From Thermoleophilia bacterium (GTDB taxonomy: Bacteria > Actinomycetota > Thermoleophilia > UBA2241): 64,000 bases of DNA. The translations under genes were made by a program, and so were the position numbers. The DNA is taken from NCBI GenBank assembly GCA_041393415.1, contig JAWKKE010000007.1, positions 1 through 64,000 on the forward strand. Reading direction: 5' to 3'. Shown one piece after another: positions 49,001 through 56,267 of the stretch (its first letter is position 1; each line of letters opens with the position of its first letter). The notes under the pieces were generated by a model. It was not told where the DNA came from. It was given only the letters and a program-made list of their open reading frames with translations, and made no database searches.

Positions 49001-50595
49001 CGCTCGGCACGGAGCTTTCGCCGGGGATGCCGGAGGTGTTTCTGGCGGACGTCCCAGACGCTCGCCATGTGCTTGTTCGCCGCTGGGCGCGGACGCACGG
49101 CCCATTCCTCGGCGAGGCGCTGGCGGTGCGCTACGGGGTGGACGTCAGCGCAGAGCTCGCGGAGCTCGAGGCCGCCGGCGAACTGGTGCGCGGTGAGCTG
49201 CGACCCTTGGGCACGGAGCGTGAATGGTGCGATCCTGAGGTCGTACGGCGGCTGCGCCGTGTATCGCTGGCAAACGCCCGGCGCGAAATCGCGCCGGTTG
49301 ACGCCGCCACGCTGGCGCGCTTCGTGCCCATGTGGCAAGGCGTCGCCGTGACTGGGGGTGCGCCACTCGGCGTGGCGGCGGATCGCCTGCGTGAGGCACT
49401 GGCCGCACTGCAGGGCATCGCGCTGCCGCTCGAGCTCTGGGAGCGCGATGTGCTGCCCGCCAGGGTTCCCGGCTACACCGTCTCTCTTCTCGACGACCTC
49501 TGCGCACGCGGTGAGGTGATGTGGGTGGGCAGCGGCGCGACCTCAGGGCGCGGTGGCCGAGTCGCCTTCTATCTGCGCGCGGATGCGGCTCTTCTGGGGC
49601 CGCCGCCGGGGACCGTGGAGGCGCCGTCCGGCGCGCTGCACGAACTGCTTCGCGCGCGGCTCGCGCGCGGCGCCGCATTCTTCGCCGACGTGCTCGTGGA
49701 AGAGCCCGAGGCGCCGCCGGAGGAGCTGCGCGCGGCCTTGTGGGATCTCGTCTGGGCGGGCGAAGTCACGAACGACGTCGTGGCGCCGCTGCGGGCGCGG
49801 CCGCCTGCGGCCGCGCGCCCGGCTTCATCCGGCGCCGTCGCCACGGCTCGTGTGGTTCCGGCGCCCCGATTCTCGTCTGCAGGACGCCATTATCGCGGTA
49901 TCTCCGGCCGTTCGCGCGTCCCTCGCGGAACTCCGCCCCTCCAGGGGCGGTGGTCGCTCACTTCTGCCGTCTTCGCCGTCGCGCCGGTCGACACCGAAGC
50001 GCGGCCGCGCGCCTGGGCCGAGTTGCTCCTGCAGCGTTACGGGGTCGTTACGCGCGAGCACGTGCGCGCCGAGGGCTTGCCGGGAGGCTTTGCCGCGTTG
50101 TACCCGGCCTTCTCGGCGCTCGAGGTGCTGGGCAAGGCCCGTCGTGGCTACTTCGTCGAAGGGCTCGGCGGGGCCCAGTTCGCACTCCCCGGCGCCGTCG
50201 ACATGCTGCGCGCCGACGGCGCCGCGCGTCGTGTCCCTCTTGTGCTGGCGGGCGCCGATCCCGCACAGCTCTACGGCGCCGCGCTGCGCTGGCCAGACAC
50301 GGCCGCACGCGCCTTGCCACGGCGCAGCGGCGCATACACCGTCCTTCTCGCCGGCCGCCCCGTGCTGGCGCTGGAGCCGGGCGGCCGCACCTTGACCCTG
50401 CTGTCCGCGGCCGCCGATCAGGTCGACGCCGCTCTTGTCGAGTTGGTGGCGGCCGTGCACGAGGGTCGTATGCCGCATCTGGCTCTTGAGACCATCGCCG
50501 GGGTGCCGGCCGCGGAGTCGTCGTGGCGCGAGCGCCTGCTGGAGCTTGGCTTTCGGCCTGGGCTGCGCCGACTCACGCTGGCGCGCCGGTATTAG
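46093..50595 (+). CDS. lhr: Lhr-type superfamily 2 DNA helicase, full length
   Basis: Lhr is a large 3'-to-5' ATP-dependent helicase of nucleic-acid repair. The 1,500-residue protein has Walker A APTGSGKT near residue 62, DEIH at 176-179, SAT (GLSATQ), LVATSSLELGIDMG and the motif VI region QRIGRAGH. These are followed by the Lhr winged-helix and beta-barrel core, and a long C-terminal half of tandem winged-helix domains as in the E. coli-size protein. It starts with GTG 46093 (MADVPRDGGE). It is a single gene with a strong hairpin directly after its stop. It is distinct from the helicase at 4.5 kb. Confidence 0.93.
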   Translation: MADVPRDGGEAPPQHGAAQAVLAQFTPAVRAWFASAFVEPTAAQIAAWPAIAAGGHALIAAPTGSGKTLAAFLWALDRLVAEPPGVERPRVGPRLVYVSPLKALGYDVQRNLRAPLRGIGADLRVATRTGDTPASDRRAMMRTPPDILITTPESLFLMLTSQARRLFTATEWVILDEIHAVAPTKRGAHLALTLERLVEQAQRDVQRIGLSATQKPLDEVGRYLVGPGRDCAIVDAGVRKPLDLRIQVPVESMVAPHTPIELSSLQGGEPTRRSIWPAIYPELLRLVRAHRSTLIFVNNRRAAERIALRLNDLAAGEGADLGSIARAHHGSLSREERLTVESQLKEGTLPCLVATSSLELGIDMGAIDLVVQIESPKSVAAGLQRIGRAGHGVGEVSRGRIFPKFRADLLECAVVARRMREGLIETTVVPRNPLDVLAQQVVAIACDAGDEGVAVDDLEALIRRTWTYADLSRRQLKNVLDMLDGRYPSHEFGELRARIVWDREAETIRARPGARALVVANAGTIPDRGLFTVNLPDGRRVGELDEEMVYEARVGQTFLLGATSWRIEEITRDRVIVSPRPGAAAAVPFWHGESVGRPRELGEAIGAFARWAVEQDEATLAREYDLDPAAARNLLEYLREQRAATRALPSDRCVVVERFRDEIGDWRLCLLTPFGGRVHAAWGLALAARVRAQLGLDPGVIWSDDGVVLHLPDADEAPAGELALISPDEAEELVVAELGKSALFGARFRESAARALLIPRARPGRRTPLWQQRLKAQALLEVARRYPEFPIVLETYRECLRDVLDVPGLVDIVRRLASGEIALVEVETADASPFAASLLFDYIAAYMYEDDTPRAERRALALALDRDLLRELIGQEDLRELLDAAAVTQVEEELQHRAEGRRARDRDGVDDLLRALGDLNEDEVRRRVTEPEEAASWLAALEGEGRALRVRIAGETRWIAASDAGMYRDALGTELSPGMPEVFLADVPDARHVLVRRWARTHGPFLGEALAVRYGVDVSAELAELEAAGELVRGELRPLGTEREWCDPEVVRRLRRVSLANARREIAPVDAATLARFVPMWQGVAVTGGAPLGVAADRLREALAALQGIALPLELWERDVLPARVPGYTVSLLDDLCARGEVMWVGSGATSGRGGRVAFYLRADAALLGPPPGTVEAPSGALHELLRARLARGAAFFADVLVEEPEAPPEELRAALWDLVWAGEVTNDVVAPLRARPPAAARPASSGAVATARVVPAPRFSSAGRHYRGISGRSRVPRGTPPLQGRWSLTSAVFAVAPVDTEARPRAWAELLLQRYGVVTREHVRAEGLPGGFAALYPAFSALEVLGKARRGYFVEGLGGAQFALPGAVDMLRADGAARRVPLVLAGADPAQLYGAALRWPDTAARALPRRSGAYTVLLAGRPVLALEPGGRTLTLLSAAADQVDAALVELVAAVHEGRMPHLALETIAGVPAAESSWRERLLELGFRPGLRRLTLARRY

Positions 50596-50630
50596 GACGT
50601 CGCCGGCGCGCGGGACTCACGCCGGCGACG
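50594..50630. terminator. strong bidirectional hairpin between lhr and the ferredoxin gene
   Basis: GACGTCGCCGGCG (50594-50606) pairs perfectly with CGCCGGCGACGTC (50618-50630) around an 11-base loop. It lies between two convergent stop codons, its 5' edge touching the lhr TAG. There is no long U-run on either strand. Confidence 0.78.
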
Positions 50631-50640
50631 TCCGTGCTTC

Positions 50641-51516
50641 TTATGCGTTGAGCGTGATGGCGCGAGACCGGCAGGCGCTCACGCAGTGGCCGCACAGCTG
50701 GCAGGCATCGGCGTTCTGCACGTATGCCTTGTGCCCGTCCCATCCGAGGGCGCCATACGGGCAGACCTGAACGCAGTGTCCGCAACCGGTGCAGGCGTCG
50801 GCGTCGATGACGACGCGCTCGGCGACGGTCGTGCTGGTGGACGTATCGCTGCTGCTGCCCGCCGAGTTCTCGCCGTACGACGAGTCGCCGGTCGTGGCAT
50901 CTGTCTCGGTCTGGGTAGCGGTTCCGCCGGCGTTGCCGTTACCGTTGCTCGTTCCGCTGCTCGTGGTTGTGCTGCTCGCCGCATCACTCTTACCGCCGAA
51001 GATGCTCCAGGCGCCGATCCCGCCGAGGAGCGCGGCGCCGCCGGCAACGCCCACCGCCGCCAGGAAGCCTTTGCGCGTGACGCCTGTTTGAGCGTGGCGC
51101 GAGGGCCTCTCGGAACGCACGGCCATCGGGGCTGGTTGCGTGTGCACGGGGACCGGCTGCAAGCCCTGGACTGTCGCCGCGCCTGGGACCGGCTGGGCGC
51201 TGCGGGCCGCGCGAGCGGGCTGCGTGGCGCGCTCACGGTTGCCGGTCTGTCCGCGCACGACGCGGCCGGTCATGGTGATCATCCAGCGCAGGTGGAGCGC
51301 CAGGTGGACACCGACACCAGCGGTCATGGCGACACCGCTCCAGTCGTGAATCGTCTGCCACACGCTCATCGGCACACCGAGAATCGTCGCTGTGCCGGCG
51401 CTCGAGATAGTGACCGTCGTCTCGGGGAACAGCCGCGCCAGACCGGTGATCACGCAGAGCACGAAGGCCACGCCGATCACCATGTCCACCCAGTAGTTGA
51501 TCATCGCCTTTTTCAC
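50641..51516 (-). CDS. membrane protein with DUF4405-like N terminus and a 2[4Fe-4S] ferredoxin domain
   Basis: The 291-residue protein begins with two or three membrane helices with spaced His residues (IHDWSGVAMTAGVGVHLALHLRW), the DUF4405/cytochrome-b-like pattern. An Ala/Pro-rich cytoplasmic linker follows. A further helix (FLAAVGVAGGAALLGGIGAW) leads to a long Ser/Thr/Gly spacer. The C-terminal ferredoxin has CTGCGHCVQVCP and CQLCGHCVSACR, eight Cys for two [4Fe-4S] clusters. The final helix plus low-complexity spacer suggests the ferredoxin lies outside or is tethered flexibly. It is probably an electron carrier at the membrane; partners are not encoded nearby. Confidence 0.82.
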   Translation of the reverse strand: MKKAMINYWVDMVIGVAFVLCVITGLARLFPETTVTISSAGTATILGVPMSVWQTIHDWSGVAMTAGVGVHLALHLRWMITMTGRVVRGQTGNRERATQPARAARSAQPVPGAATVQGLQPVPVHTQPAPMAVRSERPSRHAQTGVTRKGFLAAVGVAGGAALLGGIGAWSIFGGKSDAASSTTTSSGTSNGNGNAGGTATQTETDATTGDSSYGENSAGSSSDTSTSTTVAERVVIDADACTGCGHCVQVCPYGALGWDGHKAYVQNADACQLCGHCVSACRSRAITLNA

Positions 51517-51618
51517 AAGAACCTCGCCTCAACTCGGGGGCAGTTCGACCACTGCAGGCACAGTACATCGGTACTCTGAGAGTAGCCTGTGAATCAGCCC
51601 TTCGTCTGCTGTGGAGCG

Positions 51619-51642
51619 GACGGCATGTTAGACGGCATGTTA
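51619..51642. repeat. perfect 12-bp tandem direct repeat
   Basis: GACGGCATGTTA occurs twice head to tail (51619-51630 and 51631-51642) in the divergent intergenic region between the ferredoxin gene and the second C1A protease. It could be a regulator site read by a protein binding direct repeats, or a recent slippage duplication. Confidence 0.75.
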
Positions 51643-51656
51643 AGGGCTATTCTTGG

Positions 51657-51672
51657 GGTATCGTAGTATACC
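51657..51672 (+). promoter_or_regulatory. inverted repeat in the promoter region of the second C1A protease
   Basis: GGTAT-CGTAGT-ATACC (51657-51672) is a perfect 5-bp dyad containing a -10-like ATAC core, about 90 bases before the GTG start. A second dyad, AGTAC-ATCG-GTACT (51562-51575), lies on the side of the divergent ferredoxin gene. Both could be operators. No consensus -35 box is evident. Confidence 0.35.
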
Positions 51673-51761
51673 GATGTGGTGGCGCGGACGGCCTCGTGTC
51701 TGGTGCGCACCTGCCGATACCTGTTGAACGTGATGGCTGCACGCCGCGAGAGGGAGGATCT

Positions 51762-53522
51762 GTGAAGCTCAGGAATGGACGACCTGGCCGATGGGTGGCA
51801 ACGATTCCGGCCGTGGTGGCGTTCTTCGCCCTATCCGCGTCGGCGTTGGCTACCGTCGAAGAACCGCGAATCGCGGAGCCGAGTGCCGCATTTCAGGCGT
51901 ATCAGGCGCGTCTTGAGCTCGGCCGCGCGCTCACCTTCGGCGGCGCGCTCGATCATGGTCTAGGCATGATCCCCGATCCGATCGCGGCGGAACTGCGTAG
52001 CGACACCGGCACCCGACAGGTGCTGCGCGGGGCGTTCCCCACTTCATACGACCTTCGCGCCGTCGGTAAGCTCACGGGGATCAAAGACCAGGGCCAGTAC
52101 AACACTTGCTGGGCCTTCGCCGCCAACGCGTCGCTCGAGTCCGGATTGCTGCCCGGTGAAGAGCATGACTTCTCGGAAGACAACATGGTCCTCACCGCGG
52201 GCTTCGGCAGCGGTGATGCCTACGACAATGGTGGCACGTACATGATGTCGGCCGCCTACCTCGCCCGTTGGGGCGGCCCCGTCGACGAGACGTCCGATGC
52301 CTACGGCGACGGGTACACTCCGTCCGGCCTCACGGCAACGAAGCACGTGCAAGAGGTCCTCTACATCTCCGGGGGCACCAGCGGCGGCGACACCTCGGCG
52401 ATCAAGAGCGCGCTCATGACTTATGGTGCCGTGGCGACCGCCATGAAGTGGAGCCAGAGCTCCTACAGCGCGGCGCAAGACAGCTACTACTACTCGGGCA
52501 GCGCCGCCGTCGACCACGGCGTGACGATCGTGGGCTGGGACGATTCGTTCTCCGCTTCGCGATTCGCGAGCGCGCCTGCCGGTAACGGCGCCTGGCTCGT
52601 GCGCAACAGTTGGGGCGGCTCGTGGGGTGACGGCGGTTACTTCTGGGTCTCCTACTATGACCGTCATTGTGCTCGCAGCACTTCGTTGAACGCCGTCTTC
52701 ACGCGCGCCGAGGACAGCGACAACTACGACGCGATCTACCAGTACGACCCGTACGGTGAGGTCGCGCTGTTCGGCTACGGCAACACCACCGCGTGGATGG
52801 CGAACGTTTTCACGGCCAAGAGCAGCCAGGCCGTTACGGCGGTGGGCTTCTTCACCGATGTGCCCGGCACCACCTATTCGGTCTACGCGGCGAAGACGAA
52901 CTCGTCCGGCGCCCCCGGCACTCTCAAAGCCAAGGGCTCCGGAACCATCGCCACTCCCGGGTATCACACGGTTCAGCTTTCCTCGCCGTGGGGTGTGACC
53001 AAGGGCGGCAAGTTCGCCGTTGTCGTTCGCGTCACGGCGCCCGGCCTCACTACGCCCATCTCCGTCGAAATGCGCGAGTACGGCTACACCAACTACGCCA
53101 GTGCCTCGGCAAAGCAGAGCTACGTGCGTCCGTCGAGCACTGCCTCCTGGCTCGACATCACCAAGGTCAGCGGCGGCAGCACCGCCAATGTGTGTCTCAA
53201 GGCGTTTGCCGCCAACGACACTCAGGCGCCGACGACGAAAGCCTCGTCGCTCAGCGTCAAGCGATACAAGCAGGCGACGTTCAAGTTCCGCATCAGCGAT
53301 CCGCAGCCGAGCTGTGGCACCGCCAAGGCCAAGATCCAGATTCTCAAGGGCACCAAGGTCGTGAAGACGGTCAGCGTCGGCAACAAGTCGACGAACGCCA
53401 ACTCCACGTACAAGTGGAAGGCGACGCTGGCGAAGGGCAACTACACGTGGCGTGTGCTCGCGACCGACGCCGCGGGCTTCGCCGCCAGCACGACAACGTC
53501 GGCTGGGCTGGCGATCAAGTAG
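51762..53522 (+). CDS. secreted papain-like (C1A) cysteine protease with lectin-like domain (2)
   Basis: This 586-residue paralogue of the protease at 39.9 kb starts with GTG 51762 after GGGAGGA. A signal peptide ends near SASALATVEE. The peptidase domain has Cys116 (NTCWAFAANASLES), His252 (DHGVTIVGWDD) and Asn282 (RNSWGGSWGDGGYF). The lectin-like domain follows with the shared GTIATPGYHTV stretch. It lacks the Pro-Thr linker and the extra Ig domain, passing directly into the shared C-terminal module (GNYTWRVLATDAAG). Long identical motifs show a duplication in this lineage. Predicted to act on proteins outside the cell. Confidence 0.9.
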   Translation: MKLRNGRPGRWVATIPAVVAFFALSASALATVEEPRIAEPSAAFQAYQARLELGRALTFGGALDHGLGMIPDPIAAELRSDTGTRQVLRGAFPTSYDLRAVGKLTGIKDQGQYNTCWAFAANASLESGLLPGEEHDFSEDNMVLTAGFGSGDAYDNGGTYMMSAAYLARWGGPVDETSDAYGDGYTPSGLTATKHVQEVLYISGGTSGGDTSAIKSALMTYGAVATAMKWSQSSYSAAQDSYYYSGSAAVDHGVTIVGWDDSFSASRFASAPAGNGAWLVRNSWGGSWGDGGYFWVSYYDRHCARSTSLNAVFTRAEDSDNYDAIYQYDPYGEVALFGYGNTTAWMANVFTAKSSQAVTAVGFFTDVPGTTYSVYAAKTNSSGAPGTLKAKGSGTIATPGYHTVQLSSPWGVTKGGKFAVVVRVTAPGLTTPISVEMREYGYTNYASASAKQSYVRPSSTASWLDITKVSGGSTANVCLKAFAANDTQAPTTKASSLSVKRYKQATFKFRISDPQPSCGTAKAKIQILKGTKVVKTVSVGNKSTNANSTYKWKATLAKGNYTWRVLATDAAGFAASTTTSAGLAIK

Positions 53523-53587
53523 GCGCGCCGGCTGCGCGGCAGGAGCCACCGGCTATCCCGCAGTAGACGCGCGAGCTTTGCTCGCGC

Positions 53588-53615
53588 TACACTGCTCTGC
53601 ATAAGACGTATGCAG
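53588..53615 (+). promoter_or_regulatory. ornithine racemase promoter with 19-bp inverted-repeat operator
   Basis: A -10 box TACACT (53588-53593) is followed at 53597-53615 by CTGCATAAGACGTATGCAG, an inverted repeat of CTGCATA around AGACG. The exact reverse complement occurs at 54789-54807 at the same offset from another -10 box. The site would cover the transcription start. A GCGCGAG/CTCGCGC hairpin lies just upstream. Confidence 0.82.
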
Positions 53616-53625
53616 AGGGGGATGG

Positions 53626-54714
53626 ATGCTGGCCAATGCGACCGTGACCGTCGACCTCGCCAAGATCGAGGCGAACACACGCAGCGTCGTCGAGCGTCTC
53701 AAGGGCGTCGAAGTCGTCGGCGTGGTCAAGGCCACGGCGGGGAGCCCGGAGGTCGGCGCCGCGATGCTCGCCGGCGGCGCCGTGGGACTGGGCGAATCGC
53801 GGCTCGACAACATCAAGCGTCTGCGTGACGGCGGTGTGACGGCGCCTATCTGGCTCTTGCGGGCGCCGGTCCCGGCGCTTGCGGACGAGGCCGTGCGCTA
53901 CACCGACGTCTCGTTGCAGAGCGAGCTGACGATCGTCAGGGCGCTCGAGGTGGCGGCGGCGCGGCAACGCCGCCGCCACGGCATCGTCGCCATGGTCGAT
54001 CTCGGCGACCTGCGCGAAGGGATGATGCCCGCCGACCTTCCGGCCTTCGTCGCCGAGGTCGAGCAGCTCAAACACATCGACCTCATGGGTGTCGGCGTGA
54101 ATCTCACCTGCTACGGCGAGATCATCCCCGACGATCGCAACTTGGGACAGCTCGCGGCGCTCGCTGCGCAAACAGAAGGTCAGATCGGCCGCCCGCTGCG
54201 CTACGTCTCCGGCGGCAACTCCAGCTCCATCGCCATGGTCATCGAGGGGCGCATGCCGCCGGCCATCAACACGCTGCGCGTGGGCGAGACGATCCTTCTC
54301 GGCGTCGAGACGATTCACCGCCGGCCGACCATGGGGCTGTTTCTGGACGCCGTCACCGTGGCGGCGCCGGTGATCGAGTGCAAGCGCAAGCCGTCGCTGC
54401 CGGTCGGCATTCAAGGTCAGGACGCCTTTGGCCATCACTCGATCTTCGAGGATCGGGGCGAGCGGCGGCGTGCAATCTGTGCCATCGGCCGGCAGGACGT
54501 GCCGCCGGAGGGCTTGCGGCCGGTTGACGAGCGTATTGAGATCCTCGGCGGCTCCAGCGACCACCTCATTCTCGATGTCGAGGATCTGGACAGGTGCCTC
54601 ACGCTCGGCGACACCGTGACGTTCATTCCCAACTACGCCGCCACGCTGCAGCTCTTCACGTCGTCGTATGTCGACAAGGTCTACGTGCCGGCGCCTGCGC
54701 CGGCGACCGTCTGA
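53626..54714 (+). CDS. orr: ornithine racemase-like PLP enzyme (alanine racemase family)
   Basis: This PLP enzyme would interconvert L- and D-ornithine, the entry step of reductive ornithine fermentation. The 362 residues form an alanine-racemase-type barrel, with the PLP lysine in VVGVVKATAGSPE (Lys35), LGESRLDNIKRL, MVDLGDLREGMM, and the phosphate-binding region SGGNSSSIAMV. They lack the extended C-terminal domain sequence of true Alr and match the YhfX/Orr branch. The following genes are a P-loop protein and ornithine carbamoyltransferase, which fits ornithine metabolism. Its promoter carries the repeat shared with the next gene. Confidence 0.85.
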   Translation: MLANATVTVDLAKIEANTRSVVERLKGVEVVGVVKATAGSPEVGAAMLAGGAVGLGESRLDNIKRLRDGGVTAPIWLLRAPVPALADEAVRYTDVSLQSELTIVRALEVAAARQRRRHGIVAMVDLGDLREGMMPADLPAFVAEVEQLKHIDLMGVGVNLTCYGEIIPDDRNLGQLAALAAQTEGQIGRPLRYVSGGNSSSIAMVIEGRMPPAINTLRVGETILLGVETIHRRPTMGLFLDAVTVAAPVIECKRKPSLPVGIQGQDAFGHHSIFEDRGERRRAICAIGRQDVPPEGLRPVDERIEILGGSSDHLILDVEDLDRCLTLGDTVTFIPNYAATLQLFTSSYVDKVYVPAPAPATV

Positions 54715-54779
54715 GTCGAGGCCCTGCGGTCGCGGGCCGCCCGCTCGCGCGACAATGCTTGCGTACCGGTCGCATCCGA

Positions 54780-54807
54780 TATACTGTGCTGCATACGTCT
54801 TATGCAG
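54780..54807 (+). promoter_or_regulatory. promoter of the P-loop gene with the same 19-bp inverted repeat
   Basis: A -10 box TATACT (54780-54785) is followed at 54789-54807 by CTGCATACGTCTTATGCAG, the exact reverse complement of the site at 53597-53615. In both places the repeat starts nine bases after the first base of the -10 box. A weak -35 (TTGCGT, spacer 15) lies upstream. The two sites define a small regulon controlled by one unknown regulator. Confidence 0.82.
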
Positions 54808-54853
54808 ACATCGCGATCGTGCGTGGCGGCGATCCTTACCCACAGGAGCGAGC

Positions 54854-56176
54854 ATGGCCGAGAGAACCAGAATCCTCATCATGGGCGCGGCGGGCCGCGA
54901 CTTCCACAACTTCAACATGTACTTTCGCGACAACGAGCGCTACGAGGTCGTCGCCTTCACGGCGACGCAGATTCCGTATATCAACGACCGCAAGTATCCC
55001 GCCGAGCTGGCGGGAAGTCTGTATCCGGACGGCATCCCGATCCACGATGAGTCCGAGTTGGCCGAACTGGTGCGCGAGAACAGGGTAGATCAAGTGGTGT
55101 TCGCGTACAGCGACGTGCCGTATTCGTACGTCATGCATCGCTCCGCGCAGGTGAATGCCCTGGGCGCGGACTTCCGCCTTCTCGGCCCGGACAAGACGAT
55201 GATCAAGAGCAGCAAACCGGTGATCGCCGTCTGCGCCGTGCGCACCGGTGCCGGCAAGAGTCAGACCACACGCAAGATCCAGACGATGCTGCGTGAGGCG
55301 GGGAAGAGGGTCGTCAGCATTCGTCATCCCATGCCGTACGGCGATCTGGTCGCGCAACGCGTGCAGCGGTACGCGACCCTCGACGATCTCGTCAAGTACA
55401 AGTGCACGATCGAGGAGATGGAGGAGTACGAGCCGCACATTGCCGCCGGCAACGTGATTTACGCCGGCGTCGACTATGAGGCGATCGTGCGTGAGGCCGA
55501 GAAAGAGGCCGACGTCATCCTTTGGGACGGCGGCAACAACGACTTCAGCTTCATTGCCGCCGACCTATACGTGACCGTCGCCGATCCGCACCGGCCGGGC
55601 GACGGCCTGCGCTACTACCCCGGCGAGGTCAACCTGCGGCTCGCCGACGTGGTCGTTATGAACAAGATCGACACCGCCGACCGGGCGAACATCGAGGCCG
55701 AGCTCGCCAACGTGCGTTCGGTCAATCCTCGGGCGACGATCGTCATGGGCGCCTCGCCGGTCACCGTCGACGAGCCTGCGACTATCCCCGGCCGGCGTGT
55801 GCTCGTGGTCGAAGATGGGCCCACGCTTACGCACGGCGAGATGAAGTACGGCGCCGGCACGGTCGCGGCACGGCAGCTCGGTGCCGCCGAGTTCATAGAC
55901 CCGCGTCCTTTCGCCGCCGGTGAGATCGGTGCCACGTTCGCCAAGTACCCCAACATCGGTGTGCTGCTGCCGGCCATGGGGTATTCGGAGCAGCAACTCG
56001 CCGATCTCAGCGCCACCATCAACGCCTCCGGTGCCGACGTCGTCGTCATCGGCACGCCGATCGATCTGCGGCGGGTCGTCGACATCAAGCTGCCCGCCGT
56101 GCGCGTGCGCTACGATCTGCAGGAGATCGGCAGTCCGACGCTGGCCGATATCCTCAGCCAGCGGGGCTTCATCTGA
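54854..56176 (+). CDS. cyclic 2,3-diphosphoglycerate synthetase-like P-loop protein
   Basis: The 440-residue protein starts at ATG 54854 after CAGGAGCGAG. An N-terminal Rossmann-like domain (RILIMGAAGRDFHNFNMYFR) is followed by a P-loop domain with RTGAGKSQTTR (residues 130-140). DVILWDGGNNDFSF and VVMNKIDTAD (an NKxD-like motif) explain why relatives are often annotated as GTPases. This plan matches cyclic 2,3-diphosphoglycerate synthetase of methanogens, but bacterial members lie beside ornithine racemase or carbamoyltransferase genes and probably have another substrate. Here it lies between those two genes and shares an operator with the racemase. The reaction is unknown. Confidence 0.83.
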   Translation: MAERTRILIMGAAGRDFHNFNMYFRDNERYEVVAFTATQIPYINDRKYPAELAGSLYPDGIPIHDESELAELVRENRVDQVVFAYSDVPYSYVMHRSAQVNALGADFRLLGPDKTMIKSSKPVIAVCAVRTGAGKSQTTRKIQTMLREAGKRVVSIRHPMPYGDLVAQRVQRYATLDDLVKYKCTIEEMEEYEPHIAAGNVIYAGVDYEAIVREAEKEADVILWDGGNNDFSFIAADLYVTVADPHRPGDGLRYYPGEVNLRLADVVVMNKIDTADRANIEAELANVRSVNPRATIVMGASPVTVDEPATIPGRRVLVVEDGPTLTHGEMKYGAGTVAARQLGAAEFIDPRPFAAGEIGATFAKYPNIGVLLPAMGYSEQQLADLSATINASGADVVVIGTPIDLRRVVDIKLPAVRVRYDLQEIGSPTLADILSQRGFI

Positions 56177-56194
56177 TAGCATCGCGGCAACTTC

Positions 56195-56230
56195 GGGGGC
56201 GGCGGGGCGCCTGCGGCGGCCGCCGCCCCC
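56195..56230. terminator. GC-rich hairpin between the P-loop gene and ornithine carbamoyltransferase
   Basis: GGGGGCGGCGG (56195-56205) pairs perfectly with CCGCCGCCCCC (56220-56230) around a 14-base loop, 18 bases after the stop. It lacks a U-run. It may terminate or attenuate, or protect the upstream mRNA end, in which case argF could be partly uncoupled from the upstream genes. Confidence 0.6.
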
Positions 56231-56267
56231 GTTCTCCGCTCAACGGGACTCGAACGAGGGGGGCCGC

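Noticed and set aside
47281..49338. Minus-strand open frame of 685 codons
   Set aside because: It lies wholly inside lhr, has no recognisable motif, and arises from GC-rich codon bias that removes stops on the other strand.
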